33,664 bases of DNA, taken from IMG/VR virus record IMGVR_UViG_3300030007_000014, positions 1-33,664 of that record. One strand, written 5' to 3'. The stretch is from a virus. Below, piece by piece: positions 15,622-22,310 of this stretch. The notes under the pieces are model-generated. The model was not told the DNA's origin, ran no database searches, and saw only the letters and a list, made by a program, of their open reading frames with translations. The first letter of the stretch is position 1. Every line of letters starts with the position of its first letter. A program made the position numbers and the translations under genes.

Positions 15622-16992
15622 CTACTCCTTAAGCTGGTTTAGTTCCGCCATCAAGGCCTTGCCTTGCTCTGCAGGATCAATGCTTCCCAATCCTTGCAAT
15701 CTTTGGAGACAAATTCCGTAATATTGCTGATTGAGTTCGATGCCTGTCGCTAGTATCTTGGCAGCATGTGCAGCAGGAAATATGGTGCCGCTGCCAGCGA
15801 AGCTATCGAGGACTCTATCTCCTGGTCGACAGCTTCTTTTGAGCAAATCGCTGTACAGAGCCACTGGTTTCTGAGCCCCGTGGGAAGTATTTGGATCCGC
15901 AAAGGTCGTGATAACATCTGGATAGATTCCAAGTGTTTTCTTCTTGCCCTTGATAGCATAGAGGATCATCTCCCATTGGCGACGGGGGCCGTGTTCGGGG
16001 TGGGGGACGCGACCAGAGTTGGGCTTGGTGCAGATAAACGGAGTACGGGTGACCCACCAACCGGCTCCTTGCATAATTCTCTTGAGTTCGTGAAAATTGT
16101 CGAGATCGCAGAAGACATAAGCGTGAGCCTCCTGTTTTGCCACCCTGTAGGCCAACGGTGCCCATTCTGCCATGAGAGATCGCCAAGATTCGTAATCATC
16201 TCTGTAGTGGTGTTCAATTCCACCCATCTTTCCAGCGCTATCACCGAATTCATCTGCTCCCATCCCGTAAGGTGGGTCTGTGAGAATAACATCAAATTGC
16301 TCCGGGTCAGTGGAAAGCATCCATGAGATGCAGTTCGTGTTGAAAATCTTATGGGATTCGTGCGTGAGGGTAGAACCGATTTGCTTGGCAAGTTCCTTAT
16401 GCTTCTTCGCTTCTTCCATCTTTTTGAGGATTTTAAACCCCTCGTCAGCCGTGCGGGCTTTGGCTACCTCAGGGATGTGGAGGTAGTTGCTGACGATGAT
16501 GTCCTTTCGGACTGTGTTTTGGAAGTTCCCGTCAGAGCGACCCTTGACCTCAACTGCCGTATCAGCAACAGTATGGACGCGGCCCTCAGCTTGAGCTTGC
16601 TTACTTCTAAGATTATGAAGACGGGCGAGGGCGGCAGATCGCTCTTGCCATGTGAGGTCTTTTCGCTGCAAGTTCTCATCAAGTTCCGCCTGCTCTGCTT
16701 CGAGTGGCGAGAGCTGGCCGAGGGTAACGTAGGGTAGGAATCCATCAGGTATCACCTCCTCATTATAGCGGACCTCGCCGCCGAGCATTCGCACCTCAGC
16801 CACGGCACGCATTCGGCGTTCTCCCGCGACGAGAACCATAGCGCCATCACGCTCCCGGAGAACAATCGCATGCATGAGGCCGTGCATACGAACGCCCGCC
16901 GCTAGTTCGGCTAGGTCTTGCGAGTTGAATTCCCTGCGCTGCCGGTTAGGGTCAATGATGACATCAGATGTTTTGATTAGTTGAGCTTGCAT
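15622..16992 (-). CDS. ParB-domain / beta-class DNA methyltransferase fusion (456 aa)
   Basis: N-terminal ParB/sulfiredoxin-type domain: DPNRQRREF (14-22), L-HG-MHAIVLRE (38-47), the ParB box GERRMRAV (57-64) and ENLQRKDLTWQER (106-118). The C-terminal domain is an amino-methyltransferase: DPPYG (239-243, motif IV) comes before HGAQKP (371-376) and DSFAGSGT (396-403, motif I), the beta-class order, for N6-adenine or N4-cytosine methylation. It may protect phage DNA, or use the ParB part for site or nucleotide (CTP) binding. The start at 16992 sits beside an inverted repeat covering the ribosome-binding site. Confidence 0.88.
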   Translation of the reverse strand: MQAQLIKTSDVIIDPNRQRREFNSQDLAELAAGVRMHGLMHAIVLRERDGAMVLVAGERRMRAVAEVRMLGGEVRYNEEVIPDGFLPYVTLGQLSPLEAEQAELDENLQRKDLTWQERSAALARLHNLRSKQAQAEGRVHTVADTAVEVKGRSDGNFQNTVRKDIIVSNYLHIPEVAKARTADEGFKILKKMEEAKKHKELAKQIGSTLTHESHKIFNTNCISWMLSTDPEQFDVILTDPPYGMGADEFGDSAGKMGGIEHHYRDDYESWRSLMAEWAPLAYRVAKQEAHAYVFCDLDNFHELKRIMQGAGWWVTRTPFICTKPNSGRVPHPEHGPRRQWEMILYAIKGKKKTLGIYPDVITTFADPNTSHGAQKPVALYSDLLKRSCRPGDRVLDSFAGSGTIFPAAHAAKILATGIELNQQYYGICLQRLQGLGSIDPAEQGKALMAELNQLKE

Positions 16993-17008
16993 ACTAGGGA
17001 GTCCTAGT
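16993..17008 (-). promoter_or_regulatory. Inverted repeat over the ribosome-binding site of the ParB-methyltransferase
   Basis: ACTAGG and CCTAGT (perfect 6-bp arms, 4-base loop) lie immediately upstream of ATG 16992. The only Shine-Dalgarno-like bases (AGGA) fall inside the hairpin. It could be a translational control hairpin or an operator for autoregulation. Confidence 0.45.
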
Positions 17009-17031
17009 TCGTGTGGAGGGTTTCAGTGGAA

Positions 17032-17053
17032 AAGGGAGCGCAGAGGCTCCCTT
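17032..17053 (-). terminator. Hairpin terminator upstream of ParB-methyltransferase
   Basis: AAGGGAGC/GCTCCCTT form an 8-bp stem with a 6-base loop. On the minus strand it is followed by further T residues (TTTTCC). It would end or attenuate transcription coming from the 40-aa membrane protein gene before the methyltransferase. Confidence 0.6.
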
Positions 17054-17073
17054 GGGGTTTGGGTAGGTGTTAA

Positions 17074-17196
17074 TTACCCTTGCTTAGTTAACGCCATGAC
17101 AGCTGTGCAAAACACGACCATGGCGAAAATTGCCCACCACGGCCATTGCGCGTCAAGCTTCACTAGCACAAACACGGCGATGAAGAGGGCGAGCAT
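17074..17196 (-). CDS. Tiny two-helix membrane protein (40 aa)
   Basis: MLALFIAVFVLVKLDAQWPW-WAIFAMVVFCTAVMALTKQG: two hydrophobic helices (about 2-13 and 20-36) joined by a short KLDAQWPW turn. The ATG lies two bases after the TAA of the upstream 110-aa gene, so translation is probably coupled. No good Shine-Dalgarno of its own. Composition and coupling argue for a real gene. Possibly a membrane-acting early protein or an antiholin-like factor; no family recognised. Confidence 0.55.
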   Translation of the reverse strand: MLALFIAVFVLVKLDAQWPWWAIFAMVVFCTAVMALTKQG

Positions 17197-17198
17197 GG

Positions 17199-17531
17199 TT
17201 ACAAAGTCCAGTTTGTTTGGTGGTTTCTAGCATCTGCCGGTTTTTCGCCCTCAGCACAGGAATACACAGCAGCTTGTTGGCGCTGATAGGGCGTCCATTG
17301 GCAGCAACGCCCGGTATAATCCCAGGGTTTATCGGTTTGAAACAGGGGGATATCTTCAAACAGCCAAGATTGCCCCACAGCATCCAATACCTGGAGATTA
17401 AGGAACAAATCATTGTGGACGTATACTACAGTCGCTGCTAGTGGCTGAAAACGAAAATCAACTCCATTTTCGATGTCACGGGCGTCTGGGTAGAACCAAA
17501 CCTGACGGCCGATGGTAGGTTTAATCGACAT
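17199..17531 (-). CDS. Conserved phage hypothetical protein (110 aa)
   Basis: Begins KPTIGRQVWFYPDA and continues with a hydrophobic beta pattern (LAATVVYVHNDLFLNLQVLDAVGQSWLFEDIPLF) and WDYTGRCCQWTPYQ. The N-terminal P-T-x-G-R-x-V-x-F/Y-Y-P pattern and the W...W-P end recall small conserved phage proteins of unknown role with an SH3-like beta layout. The start follows AAGGCTCAGAA, a variant of the GAGGCTCA leader seen at other genes of this arm. Confidence 0.65.
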   Translation of the reverse strand: MSIKPTIGRQVWFYPDARDIENGVDFRFQPLAATVVYVHNDLFLNLQVLDAVGQSWLFEDIPLFQTDKPWDYTGRCCQWTPYQRQQAAVYSCAEGEKPADARNHQTNWTL

Positions 17532-17563
17532 TTCTGAGCCTTGCTTGTTATATTCAGGAAGAA

Positions 17564-17581
17564 CCGCCCCGAAGGGCGGAT
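17564..17581 (-). terminator. GC-rich hairpin, possible terminator
   Basis: CCGCCC-cgaa-GGGCGG: a 6-bp stem with a 4-base loop. On the minus strand it is followed by TTCTTCC, a weak T-rich tract. It lies between the OB-fold-like protein gene and the 110-aa gene. Confidence 0.5.
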
Positions 17582-17598
17582 TGTCGGTGGGGAGCCGT

Positions 17599-18054
17599 TT
17601 AGCCCAAGCTCGTTACAGCATCCACCTGCGCGTAGACAATCTCCGGGTCGCGGTCATCCGGGCGTTGCGAGACTTTCACCTTAGCCATATGGCCCGGCAG
17701 CTGATTAAATGCGAATTCAACCGACGGATCGTTGAGGCCGACTGCCGCACGCAAACGACCGAGGGCGACGTTCTTGCCTTCCGCCGTGTCAACCGCACCG
17801 TCCGGGGTGAGGTCCAGCATGATGCCTTGTCGGACGTTGACGATATCCCGACCGGTAGTTACTTTGGCAGAGTCGTCTTCGACTGACCAGCTAACATCCA
17901 AGGCTACGCCCGTTTTTGTGCCGTCTTTGGATTGCCACTGACGTGCAGAGATTTTGTCGATCACTGCGGGATATTCGCCAATCGGGCACGGGACAACTTT
18001 CGTGGAGTTTGCGCCGGAGACTGCGGAATTAAGGAAGCTATCTGCGTCGAACAA
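17599..18054 (-). CDS. DUF669-like / putative ssDNA-binding protein (151 aa)
   Basis: I chose the TTG at 18054 because AGGAG lies 7 bases upstream (AGGAGAAATACC-TTG); longer readings run into the neighbouring endonuclease. The sequence begins LFDADSFLNSAV, then PIGEYPAVIDKISARQWQSKDGTKTGVALDVSWSVED and KNVALGRLRAAVGLNDPS, ending in a beta pattern (MAKVKVSQRPDDRDPEIVYAQVDAV). This G-E-Y...G-L/V-A-L...L-G-R-L...V-K-V layout resembles DUF669-type proteins that accompany phage RecA-like ATPases and may have an OB fold. ssDNA binding is inferred from fold pattern and context. Confidence 0.6.
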   Translation of the reverse strand: MFDADSFLNSAVSGANSTKVVPCPIGEYPAVIDKISARQWQSKDGTKTGVALDVSWSVEDDSAKVTTGRDIVNVRQGIMLDLTPDGAVDTAEGKNVALGRLRAAVGLNDPSVEFAFNQLPGHMAKVKVSQRPDDRDPEIVYAQVDAVTSLG

Positions 18055-18107
18055 GGTATTTCTCCTAAAAATTAAATGGAAAACTTTGGCATCGGCCTCG
18101 GTTCTTT

Positions 18108-18569
18108 TTACAGGTACTGCCAACTACGACGATATACGATATTTTGTATTGCGCCATTACTTACACCATACTTATCAGCTAAGGTTCGTAAAGAAACCAT
18201 CCTTGAATGGTGCAATTCTCTAATCTCTAAGACCTCCCTTTCTGTGAGTAAAGATCTTCCATTTCTAGAACCAATAGACATTCTACCCTCTGCTACAGCA
18301 TCTTGAATATTATCTTTTTGAGTTCCTGATAAAAGATGGTTAGGATTCACGCATTTTCGGTTGTGGCATTTATGCCTTATAACTAGCCCTTTTGGAATTT
18401 CTCCGAAAACCTCTTCATACTGAAGTCTGTGGGCTAGGTGATTTTTCCCATCAAAACCGAACTGCCCATAACCGCCGGTAGTGCAAGAAGCTTTCCATTC
18501 CCAACATTCATCTGCACCTCCAATTGGTATATACCGCAGAAATCTAGACCGTGTTGAATGATCCATCAT
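18108..18569 (-). CDS. HNH homing endonuclease (153 aa)
   Basis: Free-standing HNH endonuclease. ECWEWKASCTTGGYGQFGFDGKNHLAHRLQYE (about 21-52), GLVIRHKCHNRKCVNPNHLLSGTQKDN (61-87) give the H-N-H ββα-metal site with zinc-type cysteines. The C-terminal TEREVLEIRELHHSRMVSLRTLADKYGVSNGAIQNIV (109-145) is a helix-turn-helix DNA-recognition unit. Locally A+T-richer than its neighbours and without a strong Shine-Dalgarno, it fits a selfish gene inserted between the Sak4-like ATPase and the putative ssDNA-binding protein. Intact and probably active. Confidence 0.88.
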   Translation of the reverse strand: MMDHSTRSRFLRYIPIGGADECWEWKASCTTGGYGQFGFDGKNHLAHRLQYEEVFGEIPKGLVIRHKCHNRKCVNPNHLLSGTQKDNIQDAVAEGRMSIGSRNGRSLLTEREVLEIRELHHSRMVSLRTLADKYGVSNGAIQNIVYRRSWQYL

Positions 18570-18665
18570 AATTTTACCTATTTTGCCGTAGTTTATGTCA
18601 GTATACCAGGTAAAATTTATGTATCAACAAAGTTTTTGCAGAGTGTCAGAGTCTGTAGTAGGAGT

Positions 18666-18706
18666 TATTTACCGAAATTACTAATTTGTAATCGCGGGGG
18701 GAAATA
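18666..18706. repeat. Palindromic intergenic element, copy H
   Basis: Core ATTACTAATTTGTAAT (18677-18692) with outer ends TATTT (18666-18670) and AAATA (18702-18706). The left arm is about three bases shorter than the right. It lies in the gap between the Sak4-like ATPase stop and the homing endonuclease start. Confidence 0.75.
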
Positions 18707-18716
18707 CACTGACAAG

Positions 18717-19592
18717 TTAAATCACCCCACCTCGTTTTTGCCACTTCTCAATGATGGGTTTGAAATCCGCAGCCAGTTTTTCTGAAACTGGTAGATTTCT
18801 AGTTTTTACGTCCGCTTGTGCCGATCCTGTGTTCCAAGTCCAGGAAGTCCCAGAACGTTCGGTCAAGATGCAATCACTGAACATTGGGGGCAACTTCGGG
18901 GCTAGTTTTGCTCCTAACGTGGATACCATCAATTTGATACCCCCCAATACTTCATCCTTCTCGCGTTCTACGTGGGCAATTAAGACAAAATGGCACTTGC
19001 ATGCGTCTGTCCATAGTCGGATGATTTGTTCGATCTGCTGTTGAGCTATGCCCCAATCGCTGATGTTACGGACAGGTTTATTACCAACTACCAAAGACAT
19101 GGCCATGTGGGCGAGCCCTGCCATCCCATCAATTACGAGGACCTTATCTGTGCCCCACTCATCCACAGCCCCGTAGTTTTTCCCCGTCCGATCGTCTACG
19201 AAGTTATTCAAAATCTCCAGCATATGGATAAATCGATTATGCTTACTACGGTTTGGATCGTTAGCTTTTGCCAGAGTCTCCAATGACATAGTGTTGACCC
19301 GTTTAGCATTTTCCAGAAGGTCGGTGAAGGAGGCTTTAGCAGCAGCCAATTGATGCCAATGGAAATTCTCCGGGACAGGCTTTCCCTTATCCTTCCAAAA
19401 TCCCTGCAAGGTTTCCAAGCCCGGCTCAAGACCGAGATAGAAAACTTGCAGCTTTGGGGATGCTTCGACCAGCGTGCCGATACTGTGGGTTTTCCCTGTG
19501 CCCGCCGGACCCATCAGCAACACATTAACTCCCGATAGTGCAATTTCATCAGGAGCCGTTGCCGCTGTCACAATTTCGCCAATAGTTGTCAT
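18717..19592 (-). CDS. Sak4/RecA-like recombination ATPase (AAA_24 type, 291 aa)
   Basis: Walker A GPAGTGKT (28-35), a beta strand plus acidic residue YLGLEPG (52-58), Walker B-like VLVIDGMAGL (151-160) and FVLIAHVEREKDE (202-214, a RecA-core strand with sensor-like residue). The order and size match Sak4-type single-strand annealing or RecA-fold proteins of phages. Lacks the N-terminal DNA-binding domain of full RecA. Neighbouring DUF669-like, Cas4/RecB-type nuclease and helicase genes support a recombination/replication role. The start overlaps the preceding stop (ATGA). Confidence 0.8.
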   Translation of the reverse strand: MTTIGEIVTAATAPDEIALSGVNVLLMGPAGTGKTHSIGTLVEASPKLQVFYLGLEPGLETLQGFWKDKGKPVPENFHWHQLAAAKASFTDLLENAKRVNTMSLETLAKANDPNRSKHNRFIHMLEILNNFVDDRTGKNYGAVDEWGTDKVLVIDGMAGLAHMAMSLVVGNKPVRNISDWGIAQQQIEQIIRLWTDACKCHFVLIAHVEREKDEVLGGIKLMVSTLGAKLAPKLPPMFSDCILTERSGTSWTWNTGSAQADVKTRNLPVSEKLAADFKPIIEKWQKRGGVI

Positions 19593-19840
19593 AGGTTCGG
19601 ATTCGCGTCAATTTCAAGTGAAATCCCGTTGAAGGTTTTCATCCCTTCTAGGATCTTATCGGAGTAGTACCTCTCCCCATCGGTGAAGAAAAACCGGCGT
19701 GGGTGGAGGGAGACCAACAACTCCCCACAGACTGCTGTTACTGGAAGATGCTGCAGGCAATCAGGGAGGTTTTGCAGCCACTCTGCCAACTCCCCGATCG
19801 ACATGTTATCTTCTTCAGGTTTTTTCCAGTTCTCGGCCAT
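19589..19840 (-). CDS. Hypothetical protein (83 aa)
   Basis: Start at ATG 19840 (MAENWKKPEEDNMSIGELAEWLQNLPDCLQHLPV), with AAGGAG 8 bases upstream; it lies inside the end of the upstream gene (26-base overlap). The second half, VCGELLVSLHPRRFFFTDGERYYSDKILEGM, is beta-rich. No family recognised. Sandwiched between the zinc-binding-like protein and the ATPase with overlapping ends, so part of one operon. Confidence 0.6.
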   Translation of the reverse strand: MAENWKKPEEDNMSIGELAEWLQNLPDCLQHLPVTAVCGELLVSLHPRRFFFTDGERYYSDKILEGMKTFNGISLEIDANPNL

Positions 19841-20177
19841 TGGCCATCTCCTTATCCCACAATCGTAGGTGCAATTCAAATTCCCTTCGGATGACATCCT
19901 CTGGTAGGATCGCAGTTAGCTCCGGTTCCCAATTTAAAATCAAAGAACCGGGGATCACGTAACGGGACGGGCCGGGGTGTTGCTCGCAATGCCCGCCGAT
20001 GATCCGCCATTCCCGCGTTGAGCCGTCCACCGGCATCCTCGCCCATATTTCTCCGCACGTAGGGCAGAACATTGCGTAGGGCTGCGGCTGCTGGGCTTCA
20101 GCGTGAACGAATCGGAGGGAGTCCTCAGAAGATCCCAAATAATCCCCAGAGACCCAAAAGTGGCGGATATAAGCCAT
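19815..20177 (-). CDS. Hypothetical protein with CxxC zinc-binding-like motif (120 aa)
   Basis: Contains AMFCPTCGEIWARM (about 35-48) and GGHCEQH (61-67), giving C-x2-C...C-x2-H ligands of a zinc ribbon. The C-terminal half (LILNWEPELTAILPEDVIRREFELHLRLWD) is helical and acidic. A DNA- or protein-binding adaptor is possible. It lies 5 bases from the PD-(D/E)XK nuclease gene and overlaps the 83-aa gene. Confidence 0.65.
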   Translation of the reverse strand: MAYIRHFWVSGDYLGSSEDSLRFVHAEAQQPQPYAMFCPTCGEIWARMPVDGSTREWRIIGGHCEQHPGPSRYVIPGSLILNWEPELTAILPEDVIRREFELHLRLWDKEMANGRELEKT

Positions 20178-20182
20178 AACAA

Positions 20183-21220
20183 CTACCCGAGAAGTCCGCG
20201 CAACTCATCTCCGAGAGCCTTCGAGTCGCCTGCGAACACGCCGGGCAATTGAGGGGCAGGTGGAGCACCTTCTGGACGCGTGAATCCCCAGTTGGCTTCG
20301 TAGTCAGCAACAGATATTTCGGCACGCTCTAAGGGGTCCCACACTCTTTGCACGAAATGGGCTGGCAGCCATTCGTCAGGCGTACTGGATTTACAAATTC
20401 GCTGAAATTGGCAGCCGCCATATTCTGTACAAGCTCCGTCGAGGTCATAATCCCAGTATCCTTCTTCCCAACATTGAATCATCCTGCGGATATCTCGCAG
20501 GGTTTGCTTTTCCCACAGGGCAATCTCATGAGGGGATCGGTACGTGGGAACCTCCATCGTGTCGTATTTTGTCTTTAGAATTGAGACACCCCGAACAATA
20601 GTCCCCTGAGGTTTTATACTCTGTTGCATCAACGCCCAGTTATAGCCTGTAAACTGTGATCGCGTCTCCCACTGACGGGCGAATGTAGCACCTAGCGCCG
20701 ACGTGGTTTTTTCGTCGTAGTTCCAGATGCCTGTTCCGTGTCGATTAGCAACCATGTCGGAACGTCCCGTATAGAGTAAGGGATTCCCAGTAACAGGATG
20801 GTTGATTTTGAGTGGTTCTGCGAACGAGAATTCGATGCCTTTGCGACCGCTGGGTAGAGTAATCGGCTCCGCACCATCGCCCCCTAATGGGTAGTTGAAG
20901 AGATAAAATTCGAAAGCTCCGAGCATGCGTTCGAGGGATTTTGCCGATTCTGGTGGGCAATCAAAATCCCCGTAGCTCTTGATAAGAGCTGTCATGCCGA
21001 TCGCTTCAGCATCAGAGTCAGACTTGCCATCGACGTAGAAAGCTTCGCGGGCTGCTTCGATGGCTGAGGCGAATGCACCACCGGCGACCAAATGCACAGA
21101 CTTAGCTACCGGTTTCCAGTGCTCAATATAGCTCAGGAAAAATTTCTGGGGGCATGCTCTGAAGGCCGCAATTAAAGTAGAGTCCAGAGCATTCGGGAAC
21201 ATGGGGCGGAATTTTTGCAT
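20183..21220 (-). CDS. Cas4/RecB-type PD-(D/E)XK nuclease, probable 4Fe-4S (345 aa)
   Basis: RecB-family nuclease core: a conserved early segment SYIEHWKPVAKSVHLVAGGAFASAIE, E130 in GIEFSF, D155 in TGRSDMVA, the D169-E170-K171 motif in IWNYDEKTTS, and QFTGYNW (189-195), the Q-x3-Y motif. Cys23 (RACPQKFF) together with C264, C270 and C276 form the AddB/Cas4-like arrangement of one N-terminal and three C-terminal cysteines that hold an iron-sulphur cluster. Likely a 5'-3' or ssDNA exonuclease that feeds the Sak4-type ATPase. AGGAT precedes the start. Confidence 0.82.
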   Translation of the reverse strand: MQKFRPMFPNALDSTLIAAFRACPQKFFLSYIEHWKPVAKSVHLVAGGAFASAIEAAREAFYVDGKSDSDAEAIGMTALIKSYGDFDCPPESAKSLERMLGAFEFYLFNYPLGGDGAEPITLPSGRKGIEFSFAEPLKINHPVTGNPLLYTGRSDMVANRHGTGIWNYDEKTTSALGATFARQWETRSQFTGYNWALMQQSIKPQGTIVRGVSILKTKYDTMEVPTYRSPHEIALWEKQTLRDIRRMIQCWEEGYWDYDLDGACTEYGGCQFQRICKSSTPDEWLPAHFVQRVWDPLERAEISVADYEANWGFTRPEGAPPAPQLPGVFAGDSKALGDELRGLLG

Positions 21221-21223
21221 ATC

Positions 21224-21523
21224 CTAGCCCTCAATCGCCAGAAGACTGTTGTACACCGATTGCAATTCTGTAATCTTTTTCTGAAACTCTGCCCGCACTA
21301 TCTGCATTTCTACCTGAACAGCTTTTGCTTTACCTGCCTTGAAGTCAAAACTATCTGGCACCTCGAAAGTAAAAGTTTGAGGTTCTGGAAGCATCACCCA
21401 ACCATATTCAGTCATATCAGCAGTTGAAGCTGAATAGACTATTTTCGTTTCGTATTTGTCTTTTTCACTGTCGTAGTACATTTGCTCATCTACGTGAATG
21501 AACATTTGTTGAGATTGCTGCAT
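21224..21523 (-). CDS. Hypothetical protein (99 aa)
   Basis: The N-terminal half is beta-rich and polar (MFIHVDEQMYYDSEKDKYETKIVYSASTADMTEYGWVMLPEPQTFTFEV). The C-terminal half is a helix with coiled-coil character (AVQVEMQIVRAEFQKKITELQSVYNSLL). No family recognised. Its start is preceded by AGAGGCTCA, the leader shared by several minus-strand genes. It lies just upstream of the nuclease gene in the operon. Confidence 0.6.
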   Translation of the reverse strand: MQQSQQMFIHVDEQMYYDSEKDKYETKIVYSASTADMTEYGWVMLPEPQTFTFEVPDSFDFKAGKAKAVQVEMQIVRAEFQKKITELQSVYNSLLAIEG

Positions 21524-21549
21524 TTTGAGCCTCTGTAGTTGTACTACGG

Positions 21550-21783
21550 TTAAATACCCAATTCCTTCAGCAGATCATCGGAGTTCACATCCTCCGGTTT
21601 TTGCTTCTTCGGGGCTTTGGCAGCTCCCGACGCAGCGCGCGCCTTCGGTTTCGGAGCTTCCAGCTGCGCGCGCTCCTTGCGGATTGCCTCGATTGCAAGC
21701 TTCATTTCTTCGATTGAGAGCTGGCCGAGAGCTGCGCGGGCTCGCCAATCCTGGATTTGCTCGTTAATCAATTCGGATGCCAT
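21550..21783 (-). CDS. Small protein with DDLLKELG tail (77 aa)
   Basis: Start ATG 21783 (MASELINEQIQDWRARAALGQLSIEEMKLAIEAIRKERAQLE) is preceded by TGAGGAAC. A helical N-terminal half is followed by a basic, Ala/Lys/Pro-rich linker (PKPKARAASGAAKAPKKQKPED) and the acidic end VNSDDLLKELGI. The same D-x-L-L-x-E-L-G tail closes the domains of the two larger paralogues at 26203-26814 and 28389-29054. The layout (helical body, flexible basic linker, short acidic-hydrophobic tip) is typical of proteins that dock a partner by the tail. Function unknown. Confidence 0.65.
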   Translation of the reverse strand: MASELINEQIQDWRARAALGQLSIEEMKLAIEAIRKERAQLEAPKPKARAASGAAKAPKKQKPEDVNSDDLLKELGI

Positions 21784-21798
21784 AAAGTTCCTCAAATT

Positions 21799-21842
21799 GG
21801 TTTTCTACCGGGATTAACAAATAGTAATCTATGGGGGAAACC
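21799..21842. repeat. Palindromic intergenic element, copy I
   Basis: Ends GGTTT (21799-21803) and AAACC (21838-21842) enclose the core ATTAACAAATAGTAAT (21813-21828). It fills the gap between the second HNH endonuclease stop and the 77-aa gene, about 15 bases upstream of that gene's start. Confidence 0.78.
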
Positions 21843-21847
21843 CATGT

Positions 21848-22309
21848 CTATTCAGTTTTAGTTTGAGTTAATTCCCAATTCTTTCTGGCAGCTATAGCAG
21901 CTTCCAAATCCCGGCCTGTATACAAGAGCTTGGAGCCGAATTTTTGGGGCGTCATAGCTATAATGTACCCATCTTTTCTTATGCTTACACCTTTAACACC
22001 TGAAACACTATCGTTCCTTACTTTTTGAACTCTTTTATTGTCGTTCTGTTCTGCCATAGTTGCCCAATGGCAATTACTCTTTGCGTAACCTTTACTGTTA
22101 TCAAGCCTTTCTAAAGTTAGACCTTCGGCCGGATCACCCATATCAGCTAAAAACTGGGGGAATAGATCCCAATCTGGGTGAACTGAAATACCCCGGCCCC
22201 CGTAATAGGGATAGACAGGACACTTTGGATTGTTGCATCGCTGCCTCATATTTACCCAGCAATCATAGGCTTTTCTATGCAGCTCTCTCCACGGAGTTTT
22301 ACCTCCCAT
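21848..22309 (-). CDS. HNH homing endonuclease, AP2-like type (153 aa)
   Basis: AYDCWVNMRQRCNNPKCPVYPYYGGRGISVHPDW (about 14-47), FLADMGDPAEGLTLERLDNSKGYAKSNCHWATMAEQNDNKR (53-93) match the short phage HNH family with Y-Y-G-G-R-G-I, L-x-R-x-D-N and N-C-x-W-A-T motifs. The C-terminus SVSGVKGVSIRKDGYIIAMTPQKFGSKLLYTGRDLEAAIAARKNW is an AP2-like DNA-binding domain. Free-standing selfish element inserted between the helicase and the 77-aa gene, 5 bases beyond a palindromic element. GGAGG precedes the start. Intact. Confidence 0.87.
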   Translation of the reverse strand: MGGKTPWRELHRKAYDCWVNMRQRCNNPKCPVYPYYGGRGISVHPDWDLFPQFLADMGDPAEGLTLERLDNSKGYAKSNCHWATMAEQNDNKRVQKVRNDSVSGVKGVSIRKDGYIIAMTPQKFGSKLLYTGRDLEAAIAARKNWELTQTKTE

Positions 22310-22310
22310 A

